DNA of 5,587 nt, from NCBI GenBank assembly GCA_017440445.1, contig JAFSHE010000352.1, forward strand, positions 1 through 5,587. The letters run 5' to 3'. The stretch comes from Oscillospiraceae bacterium. GTDB lineage: Bacteria; Bacillota_A; Clostridia; Oscillospirales; Ruminococcaceae. Positions 1-5,587 of this stretch are shown piece after piece (positions within the stretch are counted from its first letter, which is position 1; every line of letters starts with the position of its first letter). A program made the position numbers and the translations under genes. The notes beneath the pieces were generated by a model. That model made no database searches, was not told where the DNA came from, and saw only the letters and a list, made by a program, of their open reading frames with translations.

Positions 1-1890
1 ACCGCATTCGGAGATGAAACTCTTGAGATACTGGAAAACGACTCGGTAAAGCTTGCTTCCATCAAGGGAATAACCACCGAAAGAGCATTGTCCATCGGTA
101 AGGAGTTCAATAAGATAACCGGGCTTCGCAAGGCGATGACCTATTTCTCAAAATACGGCATACAGCCCATGACCGTTGCATCTGTCTGGAAGCAGTACGA
201 GGGCCGCACGATGCAGGTGATAAAGGACAACCCTTACATCCTGTGTGAGAGCGGTATAGAGCTTCCCTTTAAGGATGCGGACAGGCTGGCGGGAGAGCTA
301 GGCTTCCCAATGGACAGCGAGGAGCGCATCCTTGCGGGAATTATATGGTGCCTGAGGGTCAATGCCGCAAACGGACACACCTGCGTCAGGGAGGCGGCGC
401 TTTCAGATACGGTGTGCTATGAGCTGGAGATAGGCGAAAAGGCATTCTGGAACGGTCTTTCCATGGCGGAGAGCCGTGGAGAGGTGGTTTTAGACGACAA
501 ATACGACGACCACTTTGTTTTCCTTACGGAATACTATCAGGCGGAGTGCTATATTGCGGAAAAGCTTGCGGAGATGATAAAACGCAGCGACAGCGGCGAC
601 AGGGACTACTCCGAGGAGATAGCGGGAATAGAGTGGACAGAGGGCATACAGTACGAGGAGCGCCAGAAGGAGGCCATCAACGGCTGTATGAATAACCATG
701 TGTTCATCCTGACGGGCGGCCCGGGTACAGGAAAGACCACTACTCTAAACGCTGTTATATCCCTGTGTAAGCTCCGTGGTCAGAAGATAAAGCTTGCAGC
801 ACCCACGGGAAGGGCGGCAAAGCGCATGGCAGACCTTACAGGCTCTCCTGCACAGACCATCCACAGACTTCTGGAGGTGGATTTCGGTGCGCAGAATGGC
901 CACAGCTTCAAGCGGTGCGAGGAAAATCCCCTCTCCTGCGATGTGCTGATAATAGACGAGATGTCCATGGTAGATACGCTGCTGATGAACTCGCTGCTTA
1001 AGGCGGTGAAGTCAAGGACACGCCTTATCATGGTAGGTGACAGCAATCAGCTTCCCTCTGTCGGCGCAGGAAATATACTGCGTGACCTTATCGCAAGCGG
1101 GCGGGTACCGATGGTGGAGCTTAAGGAGATATTCCGTCAGGCGGCGGAGAGCCTTATCGTAACAAACGCCCACCGTATAGTGCGTGGAGAGATGCCTGTG
1201 CTTAACGACAGGACAAACGATTTCTTCTTTATGCCCACATCAAGCGAGGAGGAGACGCTGCGCCTTGTCATCTCGCTTTGCAAGACAAGGCTGCCGAATA
1301 CATACGGATATTCTCCCATCGAGGATATCCAGGTGCTGTGTCCCTCAAAGCTTGGCACAGTGGGTACGCAGAATATCAATCAGTCGCTGCAGCTTGCGCT
1401 CAATCCCCCCGGGGTGGGAAAGCAGGAGCTGAAATACTTCAATCAGCTTTTCCGCACCGAGGACAAGATAATGCAGATGAAGAATGATTACGACGTGGAA
1501 TGGCGCAGGGGCGCTGAGAAGTCACACGGTATCTTCAACGGAGATATAGGCATAATCCGCAGTGTTGACAGGGCAAACGACCGACTTGAGGTGGATTTCG
1601 ACGGACGCACTGCCGTGTACGATACCGATATGCTGAAAAGGGTGGAGCATGCCTATGCAGTTACCATTCATAAAAGTCAGGGCAGCGAGTATCCTGCCGT
1701 TATCATCCCGCTCCCGAATGGAATGGACAGGCTTTCATACAGAAATCTTCTATACACAGCGGTAACTCGTGCGAAAAATATACTTATAGTTATCGGAAAT
1801 TCACGAAAAGTGCAGAGTATGGTAGAAAATGACAGGCGAATGCTGAGGTATTCCTGCCTGCGCCCGATGCTGGAGGATCATTTTGTATAG
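1..1890 (+). CDS. recD2: RecD2-type ATP-dependent 5'-3' DNA helicase, N-terminus cut by window edge
   Basis: The frame is open from base 1, so the gene starts upstream and the TTG at 88 is only an internal codon. The 629 visible residues lack roughly the first 100-120 of a usual RecD2 (about 730-750). Visible order: a helix-hairpin-helix-like segment around residues 17-40 (ASIKGITTERALSI); Walker A GGPGTGKTT at bases 715-741; Walker B VLIIDEMSMVD near 943-975; the MVGDSNQLPSVGAGN motif near 1030-1074; an FNGDIGII segment near 1534-1557, as in the SH3-like insertion; and C-terminal motifs AVTIHKSQGSEY and LLYTAVTRAKN at about 1654-1780. This family unwinds DNA 5' to 3' using ATP, acts in the cytoplasm without RecBC, and is tied to repair and replication-fork problems. 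No motif is missing or broken in the visible part. The gene overlaps comFC by 8 bp, suggesting one transcript. Confidence 0.95.
   Translation, partial: TAFGDETLEILENDSVKLASIKGITTERALSIGKEFNKITGLRKAMTYFSKYGIQPMTVASVWKQYEGRTMQVIKDNPYILCESGIELPFKDADRLAGELGFPMDSEERILAGIIWCLRVNAANGHTCVREAALSDTVCYELEIGEKAFWNGLSMAESRGEVVLDDKYDDHFVFLTEYYQAECYIAEKLAEMIKRSDSGDRDYSEEIAGIEWTEGIQYEERQKEAINGCMNNHVFILTGGPGTGKTTTLNAVISLCKLRGQKIKLAAPTGRAAKRMADLTGSPAQTIHRLLEVDFGAQNGHSFKRCEENPLSCDVLIIDEMSMVDTLLMNSLLKAVKSRTRLIMVGDSNQLPSVGAGNILRDLIASGRVPMVELKEIFRQAAESLIVTNAHRIVRGEMPVLNDRTNDFFFMPTSSEEETLRLVISLCKTRLPNTYGYSPIEDIQVLCPSKLGTVGTQNINQSLQLALNPPGVGKQELKYFNQLFRTEDKIMQMKNDYDVEWRRGAEKSHGIFNGDIGIIRSVDRANDRLEVDFDGRTAVYDTDMLKRVEHAYAVTIHKSQGSEYPAVIIPLPNGMDRLSYRNLLYTAVTRAKNILIVIGNSRKVQSMVENDRRMLRYSCLRPMLEDHFV
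1872..1876 (+). promoter_or_regulatory. Ribosome binding site of comFC, inside recD2
   Basis: GGAGG lies six bases before a TTG at 1883 and still within recD2 coding sequence. It is the reason for choosing the TTG start. From that start the protein begins with the short hydrophobic lead and CxxC zinc pair expected of ComFC. Confidence 0.7.
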
Positions 1891-2530
1891 GCTTGTTGAA
1901 ATATGTCGTGGTGCGGTTTCGCTGGTTTTGCCGAACAGATGCCCGTTCTGTGATGATATCGTCGGGATGACGGAATACTGGTGCAGCGCCTGTTATGAAA
2001 AGCTTCCGTATATGGAGCAGCCTGCGGAGCTTCCCGAGTATCTTGACGGGCTGCTGTCCTGCTGTCACTACCGTGGAAGGGCGAGAAGTGCCATACTCCG
2101 CATGAAGCGGGGACATTATATCTACGCTCCCGAGGCGTTTGCGGTCATGATGGCGGAGGTCGGCGGTGAGCTTATACAGCAGGCTGATATCGTTACTTTT
2201 GTGCCGTCCACCTTCGGACGGAGAACGGAGCTTGGCTATGCCCATGCAGAGAGGATAGCGAGAGATATATCACGCAGAGGAAGAAAGCGCTGTCGCAGCC
2301 TTATGAAGATAAGTGGCAAGAAGCAGGAGCAGAAAAAGCTTAACCGTGAGGAAAGGTTCGAAAATGCTCGTAATGCGTATGAAATCGTCAACAAAAAGTA
2401 TATTGTAGGAAATAATATACTTATCGTAGATGATGTATGCACCACAGGAGCAACTCTTTCCGCTATAGCGGCACAGCTTAAAGCCGCAGGTGCGGCTAAG
2501 GTGTTTGCGCTTACTTTTGCTCAGGCATAG
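1883..2530 (+). CDS. comFC: ComFC/ComF family phosphoribosyltransferase-like protein
   Basis: The 215-residue product has a normal ComFC length. The N-terminus carries two CxxC pairs (Cys20/Cys23 and Cys34/Cys37), the zinc-finger-like module of the family. The C-terminal part is a type I phosphoribosyltransferase fold with the PRPP-binding loop ILIVDDVCTTGAT (residues 179-191). Between them are the family's conserved VPS...GRR segment (107-114), a Gln/Lys-rich stretch with QKKLNREERFENARNAY (150-166), and a basic patch. ComF proteins are needed for transformation in naturally competent bacteria, probably in handling incoming single-stranded DNA; the enzymatic substrate is not established. Its place behind recD2 fits a DNA-processing role. 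The TTG start overlaps the recD2 stop by 8 bp, so translation is probably coupled. One oddity is that the usual RGFNQ-like motif reads ELGYAH (116-121). Codons near the 3' end are more AT-rich than the upstream part. Confidence 0.9.
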   Translation: MYRLVEICRGAVSLVLPNRCPFCDDIVGMTEYWCSACYEKLPYMEQPAELPEYLDGLLSCCHYRGRARSAILRMKRGHYIYAPEAFAVMMAEVGGELIQQADIVTFVPSTFGRRTELGYAHAERIARDISRRGRKRCRSLMKISGKKQEQKKLNREERFENARNAYEIVNKKYIVGNNILIVDDVCTTGATLSAIAAQLKAAGAAKVFALTFAQA

Positions 2531-2548
2531 TCGAAAACAAATGCGTAA

Positions 2549-2576
2549 TTTGTATATTATTATCGAAATATACAAA
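2549..2576. repeat. Perfect 10-bp AT-rich inverted repeat downstream of comFC
   Basis: TTTGTATATT (2549-2558) and AATATACAAA (2567-2576) are exact reverse complements around an 8-base centre. With only two G/C pairs per stem-arm and no T-run after it, it is a poor intrinsic terminator. It lies 18 bp after the comFC stop, so it may be a weak 3'-end hairpin of the recD2-comFC transcript or a protein-binding palindrome. Function is not shown. Confidence 0.6.
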
Positions 2577-2601
2577 ATGTTATGAATATAACTCGAATTA
2601 T

Positions 2602-2688
2602 AACGACAAATAGTGTATTTTGTATGTGAATATACTTATCGTATATAAAGTTGTGGTAAGAAAAGGCGGGACTACACGCTTGAATTTT
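2602..2688 (+). pseudogene. Possible decayed copy of the comFC 3' region
   Basis: Bases 2604-2651 match comFC 2389-2436 at 34 of 48 positions without gaps, including a 15-base exact match (AATATACTTATCGTA, at 2414 and 2629). The match keeps codon register: this stretch reads NDK-stop-CILYVNILIVYKV against VNKKYIVGNNILIVDDV in ComFC. With a one-codon shift the similarity continues into GGT against the GAT of the PRPP loop. A TAG at 2611-2613 replaces a Lys codon. It could be a relic of a small tandem duplication, but chance similarity in AT-rich DNA is possible. It also forms the spurious in-frame extension ahead of the true miaB start. Confidence 0.25.
2620..2649 (+). promoter_or_regulatory. 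Possible upstream promoter overlapping a palindrome
   Basis: TTGTAT (2620-2625) is followed by TATATA at 2642 (16-base spacer) or TATAAA at 2644 (18-base spacer). A 6-bp inverted repeat, ATATAC-TTATC-GTATAT (2630-2646), covers most of the spacer and the -10 region. It would be a second, upstream start for miaB, but the DNA here is so AT-rich that such matches are cheap. Confidence 0.2.
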
Positions 2689-2708
2689 CAGCCCGTCTGT
2701 GGTACAAT
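2680..2708 (+). promoter_or_regulatory. Sigma-A-type promoter of miaB
   Basis: TTGAAT (2680-2685) and TACAAT (2703-2708) are spaced by exactly 17 bases, and TG at 2700-2701 gives an extended -10 element. Transcription would begin near 2715, leaving a leader of about 28 bases before the ATG at 2743. A start there rules out the longer reading of miaB that would begin at 2620. It probably serves miaB and the following small gene. Confidence 0.7.
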
Positions 2709-2727
2709 AAACAGGTATCTTTCTAAA

Positions 2728-2734
2728 AAAGGAA
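2728..2734 (+). promoter_or_regulatory. Ribosome binding site that fixes the miaB start
   Basis: AAAGGAA sits eight bases before the ATG at 2743 and downstream of the predicted transcription start. No comparable site precedes the TTG at 2620. Confidence 0.7.
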
Positions 2735-2742
2735 CAGAGAAT

Positions 2743-4143
2743 ATGATAACTAAGATATCAGCCGCCGAGATGGCGGTGCAGCAGGAATATATGGAAAAGG
2801 TAGCGGCACTGAATGCGCAGCGTACCCAGCCGCCGATAGCTCACGTTCACAGCTTTGGCTGTCAGCAGAATGTCAGCGACGGCGAAAAGATAAAGGGCAT
2901 GCTGGCTGAGATGGGCTACGGCTTTTCGACTTCGCCTGAGGGCGCTGATCTGGTGATGTTCAACACCTGCGCAGTGCGTGAAAACGCCGAGGATAGGGTA
3001 TTCGGCAACATCGGCGCACTGAAAAAGGCAAAAAAGCAGGATCCCGATATGCTTATCGGAGTGTGCGGCTGCATGGTGCAGCAGGAGCATATCACCAAGA
3101 AACTCAGACAGAGCTTTCCGCATGTGGATCTCATTTTCGGCACACATGTGCTTCACACCATGCCTAAGCTGATATACGAGGTGCTCACTACCCGCAAAAA
3201 GCAGGTGTCCATCCCCGATTGCGACGGTGTGATCGCAGAGGGAATACCTCTCCGCCGTGAGAGCGCACTTAAGGCAAGCATCCCGATAATGTACGGCTGC
3301 AACAATTTCTGCACCTACTGCATAGTGCCGTATGTTCGCGGCAGAGAGCGCTCCCGTGAGCCTGAGGATATCCTGAGGGAATGCAGAGAGCTTGTTGAGG
3401 GCGGCTGCAAGGAGCTGCTGCTGCTTGGTCAGAACGTAAACTCCTACGGAAAGAACATCGGCACAAGCTTTTCGGAGCTTTTAAAGCGTATCAACGACAT
3501 CCCCGGGGAATTCCGCATAAGCTACATGACCAGTCATCCGAAGGACGCCACAAGGGAGCTTGTGGATACCATCGCCTCCTGCGAGAAGGTTACAAGACAC
3601 TTCCATCTGCCTGTGCAGAGCGGCAGTAACCGCATTCTCAAGCAGATGAACAGAGGCTACACCCGTGAGCATTATCTGGAGCTTATTGATTATGTCAAGG
3701 AAAAGCTGCCCGATGTGGCGCTGACCTCCGATATAATAGTAGGCTTCCCTGGGGAGACCTACGAGGACTTCTGCGAAACGCTGAGCCTTATTAAGCAGGT
3801 GAGGTATGATTCTCTGTTCACTTTTATATACAGCCCACGTAAAGGTACAAAGGCGGCTGAAATGCCCGACCCTGTTTCTGCGGAGGAAAAGGGAAAATGG
3901 TTCAGAGAGCTGCTTCAGGTGCAGCAGGATATAGGCTGCAGCTCGTATCACGAATACGTCGGAAAGACCCTGCGCATCCTGTGTGAGGGCGAGGGCAGGA
4001 CAGACCCTGCACTGCTTACAGGAAAGAGCAGACAGAACATCATAGTTGACTTTGACGGCGACAGGGAGCTTATAGGCAGCTTTGTCGACGTGGAGATAAC
4101 CGAGGCGCTTGCATGGGCGCTTAAGGGAAAAATAATCAGATAA
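2743..4143 (+). CDS. miaB: tRNA-2-methylthio-N6-dimethylallyladenosine synthase MiaB
   Basis: The 466-residue enzyme adds a methylthio group to i6A at position 37 of tRNAs reading UNN codons, giving ms2i6A. It is a cytoplasmic radical-SAM methylthiotransferase. The N-terminal UPF0004 domain has its three cluster cysteines at Cys40 (SFGCQQN), Cys76 (NTCAVRENA) and Cys110 (CGCMVQQ). The radical-SAM CxxxCxxC is Cys186, Cys190 and Cys193 in YGCNNFCTYCIVPYVRGRERSR-like sequence, which is typical of MiaB rather than RimO or MtaB. A TRAM RNA-binding domain fills about residues 400-466. Both [4Fe-4S] sites are therefore intact and the length is normal. The ATG at 2743 is chosen over an open extension to 2620 because the promoter and ribosome binding site lie between them and MiaB proteins do not need the extra 41 residues. 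About 33 residues of charged lead precede the first domain. It is followed closely by a YlbF/YmcA-family gene, as in Bacillus (ymcB-ymcA). Confidence 0.95.
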   Translation: MITKISAAEMAVQQEYMEKVAALNAQRTQPPIAHVHSFGCQQNVSDGEKIKGMLAEMGYGFSTSPEGADLVMFNTCAVRENAEDRVFGNIGALKKAKKQDPDMLIGVCGCMVQQEHITKKLRQSFPHVDLIFGTHVLHTMPKLIYEVLTTRKKQVSIPDCDGVIAEGIPLRRESALKASIPIMYGCNNFCTYCIVPYVRGRERSREPEDILRECRELVEGGCKELLLLGQNVNSYGKNIGTSFSELLKRINDIPGEFRISYMTSHPKDATRELVDTIASCEKVTRHFHLPVQSGSNRILKQMNRGYTREHYLELIDYVKEKLPDVALTSDIIVGFPGETYEDFCETLSLIKQVRYDSLFTFIYSPRKGTKAAEMPDPVSAEEKGKWFRELLQVQQDIGCSSYHEYVGKTLRILCEGEGRTDPALLTGKSRQNIIVDFDGDRELIGSFVDVEITEALAWALKGKIIR

Positions 4144-4144
4144 A

Positions 4145-4151
4145 AAAGGAG
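4145..4151 (+). promoter_or_regulatory. Strong ribosome binding site of the YlbF-family gene
   Basis: AAAGGAG begins one base after the miaB stop codon and lies eight bases before the ATG at 4160. There is no room for a separate promoter, so the gene is presumably read from the miaB transcript. Confidence 0.8.
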
Positions 4152-4159
4152 AAAACAAA

Positions 4160-4573
4160 ATGGATATCATCGAACTTACAAGACAGCTTGGCAAGGCTAT
4201 TCAGGAGGACGAGCGCTACGCTGACTACAACATCGCAAAGGAGCGCAACGACGCTGACGAGGAGCTTCAGAACCTTATCGGGGAGTTTAATCTGCTGCGC
4301 CAGAATCTGGCTATGGAGCAGTCCAAGCCCGAGGCTGAGCAGAACGAGGAAAAGATCACAGAGCTTAATTCAAAGATGCAGACAGCCTACAATACCATCA
4401 TGACAAATGAGAACATGGCTGACTACACAATGGCAAAGGCAGCTATGGACAAGCTGATGAATCAGGTAAACACAATACTGACCCACGCACTGAACGGTGA
4501 CGACCCCATGACCTGTGCTACTGAGGCACCTACATGCTCGGGCAGCTGCAGCACCTGCGGCGGCTGCGGCTGA
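4160..4573 (+). CDS. YlbF/YmcA family (Y-complex-like) small regulatory protein with Cys-rich tail
   Basis: The 137-residue, largely helical, acidic protein matches the YlbF/YmcA (Com_YlbF) family in length and pattern: an N-terminal helix IIELTRQLGKAI, a conserved ADYNIAKE segment, a Gln/Glu-rich middle and a second helix ending near residue 111. In B. subtilis YmcA, YlbF and YaaT form a complex that affects RNase Y-dependent mRNA processing, sporulation, competence and biofilm formation, and has been reported to carry iron-sulfur clusters. Position between miaB and mutS makes ymcA (ricA) the positional counterpart, but I cannot tell it from ylbF by eye, so no symbol is given. All five cysteines lie in the last 19 residues (119, 126, 130, 133, 136; C-x6-C-x3-C-x2-C-x2-C), suggesting metal or cluster binding. 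ERYADYNIAKERND (18-31) is echoed by ENMADYTMAKAAMD (85-98). It is probably co-transcribed with miaB and ended by the terminator just downstream. Confidence 0.85.
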   Translation: MDIIELTRQLGKAIQEDERYADYNIAKERNDADEELQNLIGEFNLLRQNLAMEQSKPEAEQNEEKITELNSKMQTAYNTIMTNENMADYTMAKAAMDKLMNQVNTILTHALNGDDPMTCATEAPTCSGSCSTCGGCG

Positions 4574-4589
4574 TAAAAAGAATTTTTCT

Positions 4590-4624
4590 GGTGTATCGGC
4601 ACGCTGTGCCGATATGCCGTTTTT
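4590..4624 (+). terminator. Rho-independent terminator of the miaB–YlbF-family operon
   Basis: TATCGGCAC (4594-4602) pairs perfectly with GTGCCGATA (4606-4614) around a GCT loop. The stem can extend outward through two wobble pairs and two G-C pairs to 4590/4618. TTTTT at 4620-4624, then GTCTTT, forms the U-tract. It starts 16 bases after the stop codon. An A-run with interspersed G (4576-4582) before the stem would be a weak U-tract for the opposite strand, so partial bidirectional action is possible. Confidence 0.85.
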
Positions 4625-4631
4625 GTCTTTA

Positions 4632-4653
4632 ATACGGCACTTTATTGCCGTAT
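4632..4653 (+). other. Second hairpin in the mutS leader
   Basis: ATACGGCA (4632-4639) and TGCCGTAT (4646-4653) form an 8-bp perfect stem with a 6-base loop, 11 bases before the mutS ribosome binding site. No T-run follows, so it is not a standard terminator. Its left arm can also pair with TGCCGT (4615-4620) at the foot of the terminator stem, giving two mutually exclusive folds. Confidence 0.55.
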
Positions 4654-4663
4654 AAGTAATCGT

Positions 4664-4670
4664 GAAAGGA
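4664..4670 (+). promoter_or_regulatory. Ribosome binding site of mutS
   Basis: GAAAGGA ends ten bases before the ATG at 4681, slightly long spacing. An ATG at 4671 is followed at once by TGA, so 4681 is the usable start. Confidence 0.6.
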
Positions 4671-4680
4671 ATGTGAGTAC

Positions 4681-5587
4681 ATGGCACAGACGACAGAAAA
4701 GATATCTCCTATGCTTCAGCAGTATCTGGATATAAAGGAGAAGTACAGCGATTATATCCTGTTCTTCCGTCTGGGAGATTTCTATGAGATGTTCTTCAGC
4801 GACGCAGAAACTGTTTCCCGTGAGCTGGAGCTTGCCCTGACTGCACGTGCAGGCTCTCCCATGTGCGGCGTTCCGTATCACAGCAGCGAGATATACATAA
4901 AAAGGCTGATAGACAAGGGCTTCAAGGTGGCTATATGCGAGCAGATGAGCGACCCTGCCACCACAAAGGGTCTTGTTGAGCGTGATGTCATCCGTCTTGT
5001 AACGGCGGGTACTGTAATAGAGGCAAGCATGCTCAGCGAGGAAACGAACAACTACATTGCATGCGTGTGCGCAGAGCCTGCGGAAAGCCGTGCGGCGCTT
5101 GTTTTTGCGGATATCTCCACGGGCGAGGTGCATGTTTTTGAAAAAAGCGGCAGCTCTATGGAGCAGGATCTGATATGCGAGCTTTCCCGCTTTGACCCTG
5201 TTGAGCTTATTGCCAACAGCGGCTTTGCAAAGCTCTCCGAGGTGCATGGCTTTGTCCGTGACAGGCTGAAGAAATGCGTCTGCGAAACGCTCCCCGACGA
5301 AAGATTTTCCGATACCGATACAGGCATTATTACCGCACAGTTTGAGGCGGAGGATGAGGGTGCACTGGGAATATCAAAGCTCCCTATGGCAAAAAAGGCG
5401 CTTTGTGCGATGTTCGGATATTTCGGAGAAACTCAGAAGACCACGGTAAAGCGCTTCATCAGCATGAAGATACACTCCGACGGCGAGTTTATGGGCATAA
5501 ATCTTACCACACGCCGCAATCTGGAGCTTACCGAGACAATGCGCAGCAAGGAGAAGCGTGGCTCGCTTCTGTGGGTGCTGGACAAGA
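4681..5587 (+). CDS. mutS: DNA mismatch repair protein MutS, C-terminal part beyond window edge
   Basis: The frame stays open to the window end and encodes the first 302 residues of an expected ~860-880. It opens with PMLQQYLDIKEKYSDY and LFFRLGDFYEMFF, which includes the Phe-Tyr-Glu mismatch-reading motif (F34, E36) that wedges into mispaired DNA. MCGVPYHS (61-68), GFKVAICEQ (80-88) and VIRLVTAGT (123-131) complete the mismatch-binding domain. A connector domain follows (about 130-250; ALVFADISTGE), then the start of the core/lever domain with LTTRRNLELTE near 275-285. The ATPase and dimer domains are outside the window. MutS recognises mismatches and small loops after replication and recruits MutL, probably encoded next. 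It lies 107 bp after the YlbF-family gene, behind a terminator, so expression needs read-through or a local promoter; only a weak -10-like TATAAG (4651-4656) is visible. Nothing in the visible part is unusual for the family. Confidence 0.95.
   Translation, partial: MAQTTEKISPMLQQYLDIKEKYSDYILFFRLGDFYEMFFSDAETVSRELELALTARAGSPMCGVPYHSSEIYIKRLIDKGFKVAICEQMSDPATTKGLVERDVIRLVTAGTVIEASMLSEETNNYIACVCAEPAESRAALVFADISTGEVHVFEKSGSSMEQDLICELSRFDPVELIANSGFAKLSEVHGFVRDRLKKCVCETLPDERFSDTDTGIITAQFEAEDEGALGISKLPMAKKALCAMFGYFGETQKTTVKRFISMKIHSDGEFMGINLTTRRNLELTETMRSKEKRGSLLWVLDK

Noticed and set aside
88..90. TTG at 88 as the recD2 start
   Set aside because: The frame is open to base 1 and residues before 88 fit the helix-hairpin-helix part of RecD2, so the gene is cut by the window.
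2549..2580. Intrinsic terminator for recD2-comFC
   Set aside because: The inverted repeat is perfect but almost all A/T and lacks a following T-run; kept only as a repeat.
2541..2629. Two tiny open frames (14 and 15 codons, starting at 2541 and 2582) in the spacer
   Set aside because: No ribosome binding sites, biased AT-rich composition and no recognisable product.
2620..2742. Longer miaB starting at a TTG at 2620 (41 extra residues)
   Set aside because: A good promoter (2680-2708) and ribosome binding site (2728-2734) lie inside this stretch, no ribosome binding site precedes 2620, and the residues do not look like MiaB.
3481..4194. Long minus-strand open frame opposite miaB, and similar ones opposite recD2, comFC and mutS
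   Set aside because: They are fully antisense to well-supported genes, lack ribosome binding sites and resemble no family; they reflect the codon bias of the real genes.
4628..4656. Promoter for mutS (TTTAAT, 17 bases, TATAAG)
   Set aside because: The -35 matches only 3 of 6 and the -10 lies on a hairpin arm; transcription would start at the ribosome binding site. Too weak to list as a feature.

Overview
The window looks like ordinary core chromosome from a Gram-positive anaerobe of the class Clostridia. An Oscillospiraceae/Ruminococcus-like genome is my best guess, and the exact taxon is an inference. The evidence is a long RecD2-type helicase followed by comFC, and the order miaB – YlbF/YmcA-family gene – mutS. 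That order matches the Bacillus subtilis ymcB–ymcA–(cotE)–mutS–mutL neighbourhood, but here without cotE. Purine-rich AAAGGAG-type ribosome binding sites also fit. All recognised genes are on the + strand. I see no mobile elements, CRISPR arrays, tRNA or rRNA genes.

Region by region: 1-1890 is the C-terminal ~629 residues of RecD2, cut by the left window edge. At 1883 a TTG-started comFC gene begins inside the last codons of recD2 and runs to 2530, so the two appear translationally coupled. A 212-bp AT-rich spacer (2531-2742) follows. It holds a perfect 10-bp inverted repeat, related shorter palindromes, a stretch that resembles a decayed copy of the 3' part of comFC, and a good sigma-A-type promoter (2680-2708). 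That promoter drives miaB (2743-4143), followed 16 bp later by a small YlbF/YmcA-family gene (4160-4573) with a cysteine-rich tail. An intrinsic terminator (4590-4624) and a second hairpin (4632-4653) separate this pair from mutS, which starts at 4681 and runs off the right edge.

Functionally the window is genome and RNA maintenance: RecD2 (helicase linked to repair and replication stress), ComFC (competence/DNA-uptake-associated phosphoribosyltransferase-like protein), MiaB (tRNA methylthiolation), a Y-complex-like small protein (in Bacillus linked to RNase Y and development) and MutS (mismatch recognition). I found no clearly new multi-gene system. The most unusual signals are in the spacer before miaB, in the cysteine tail and internal repeat of the YlbF-family protein, and in the hairpin pair before mutS.
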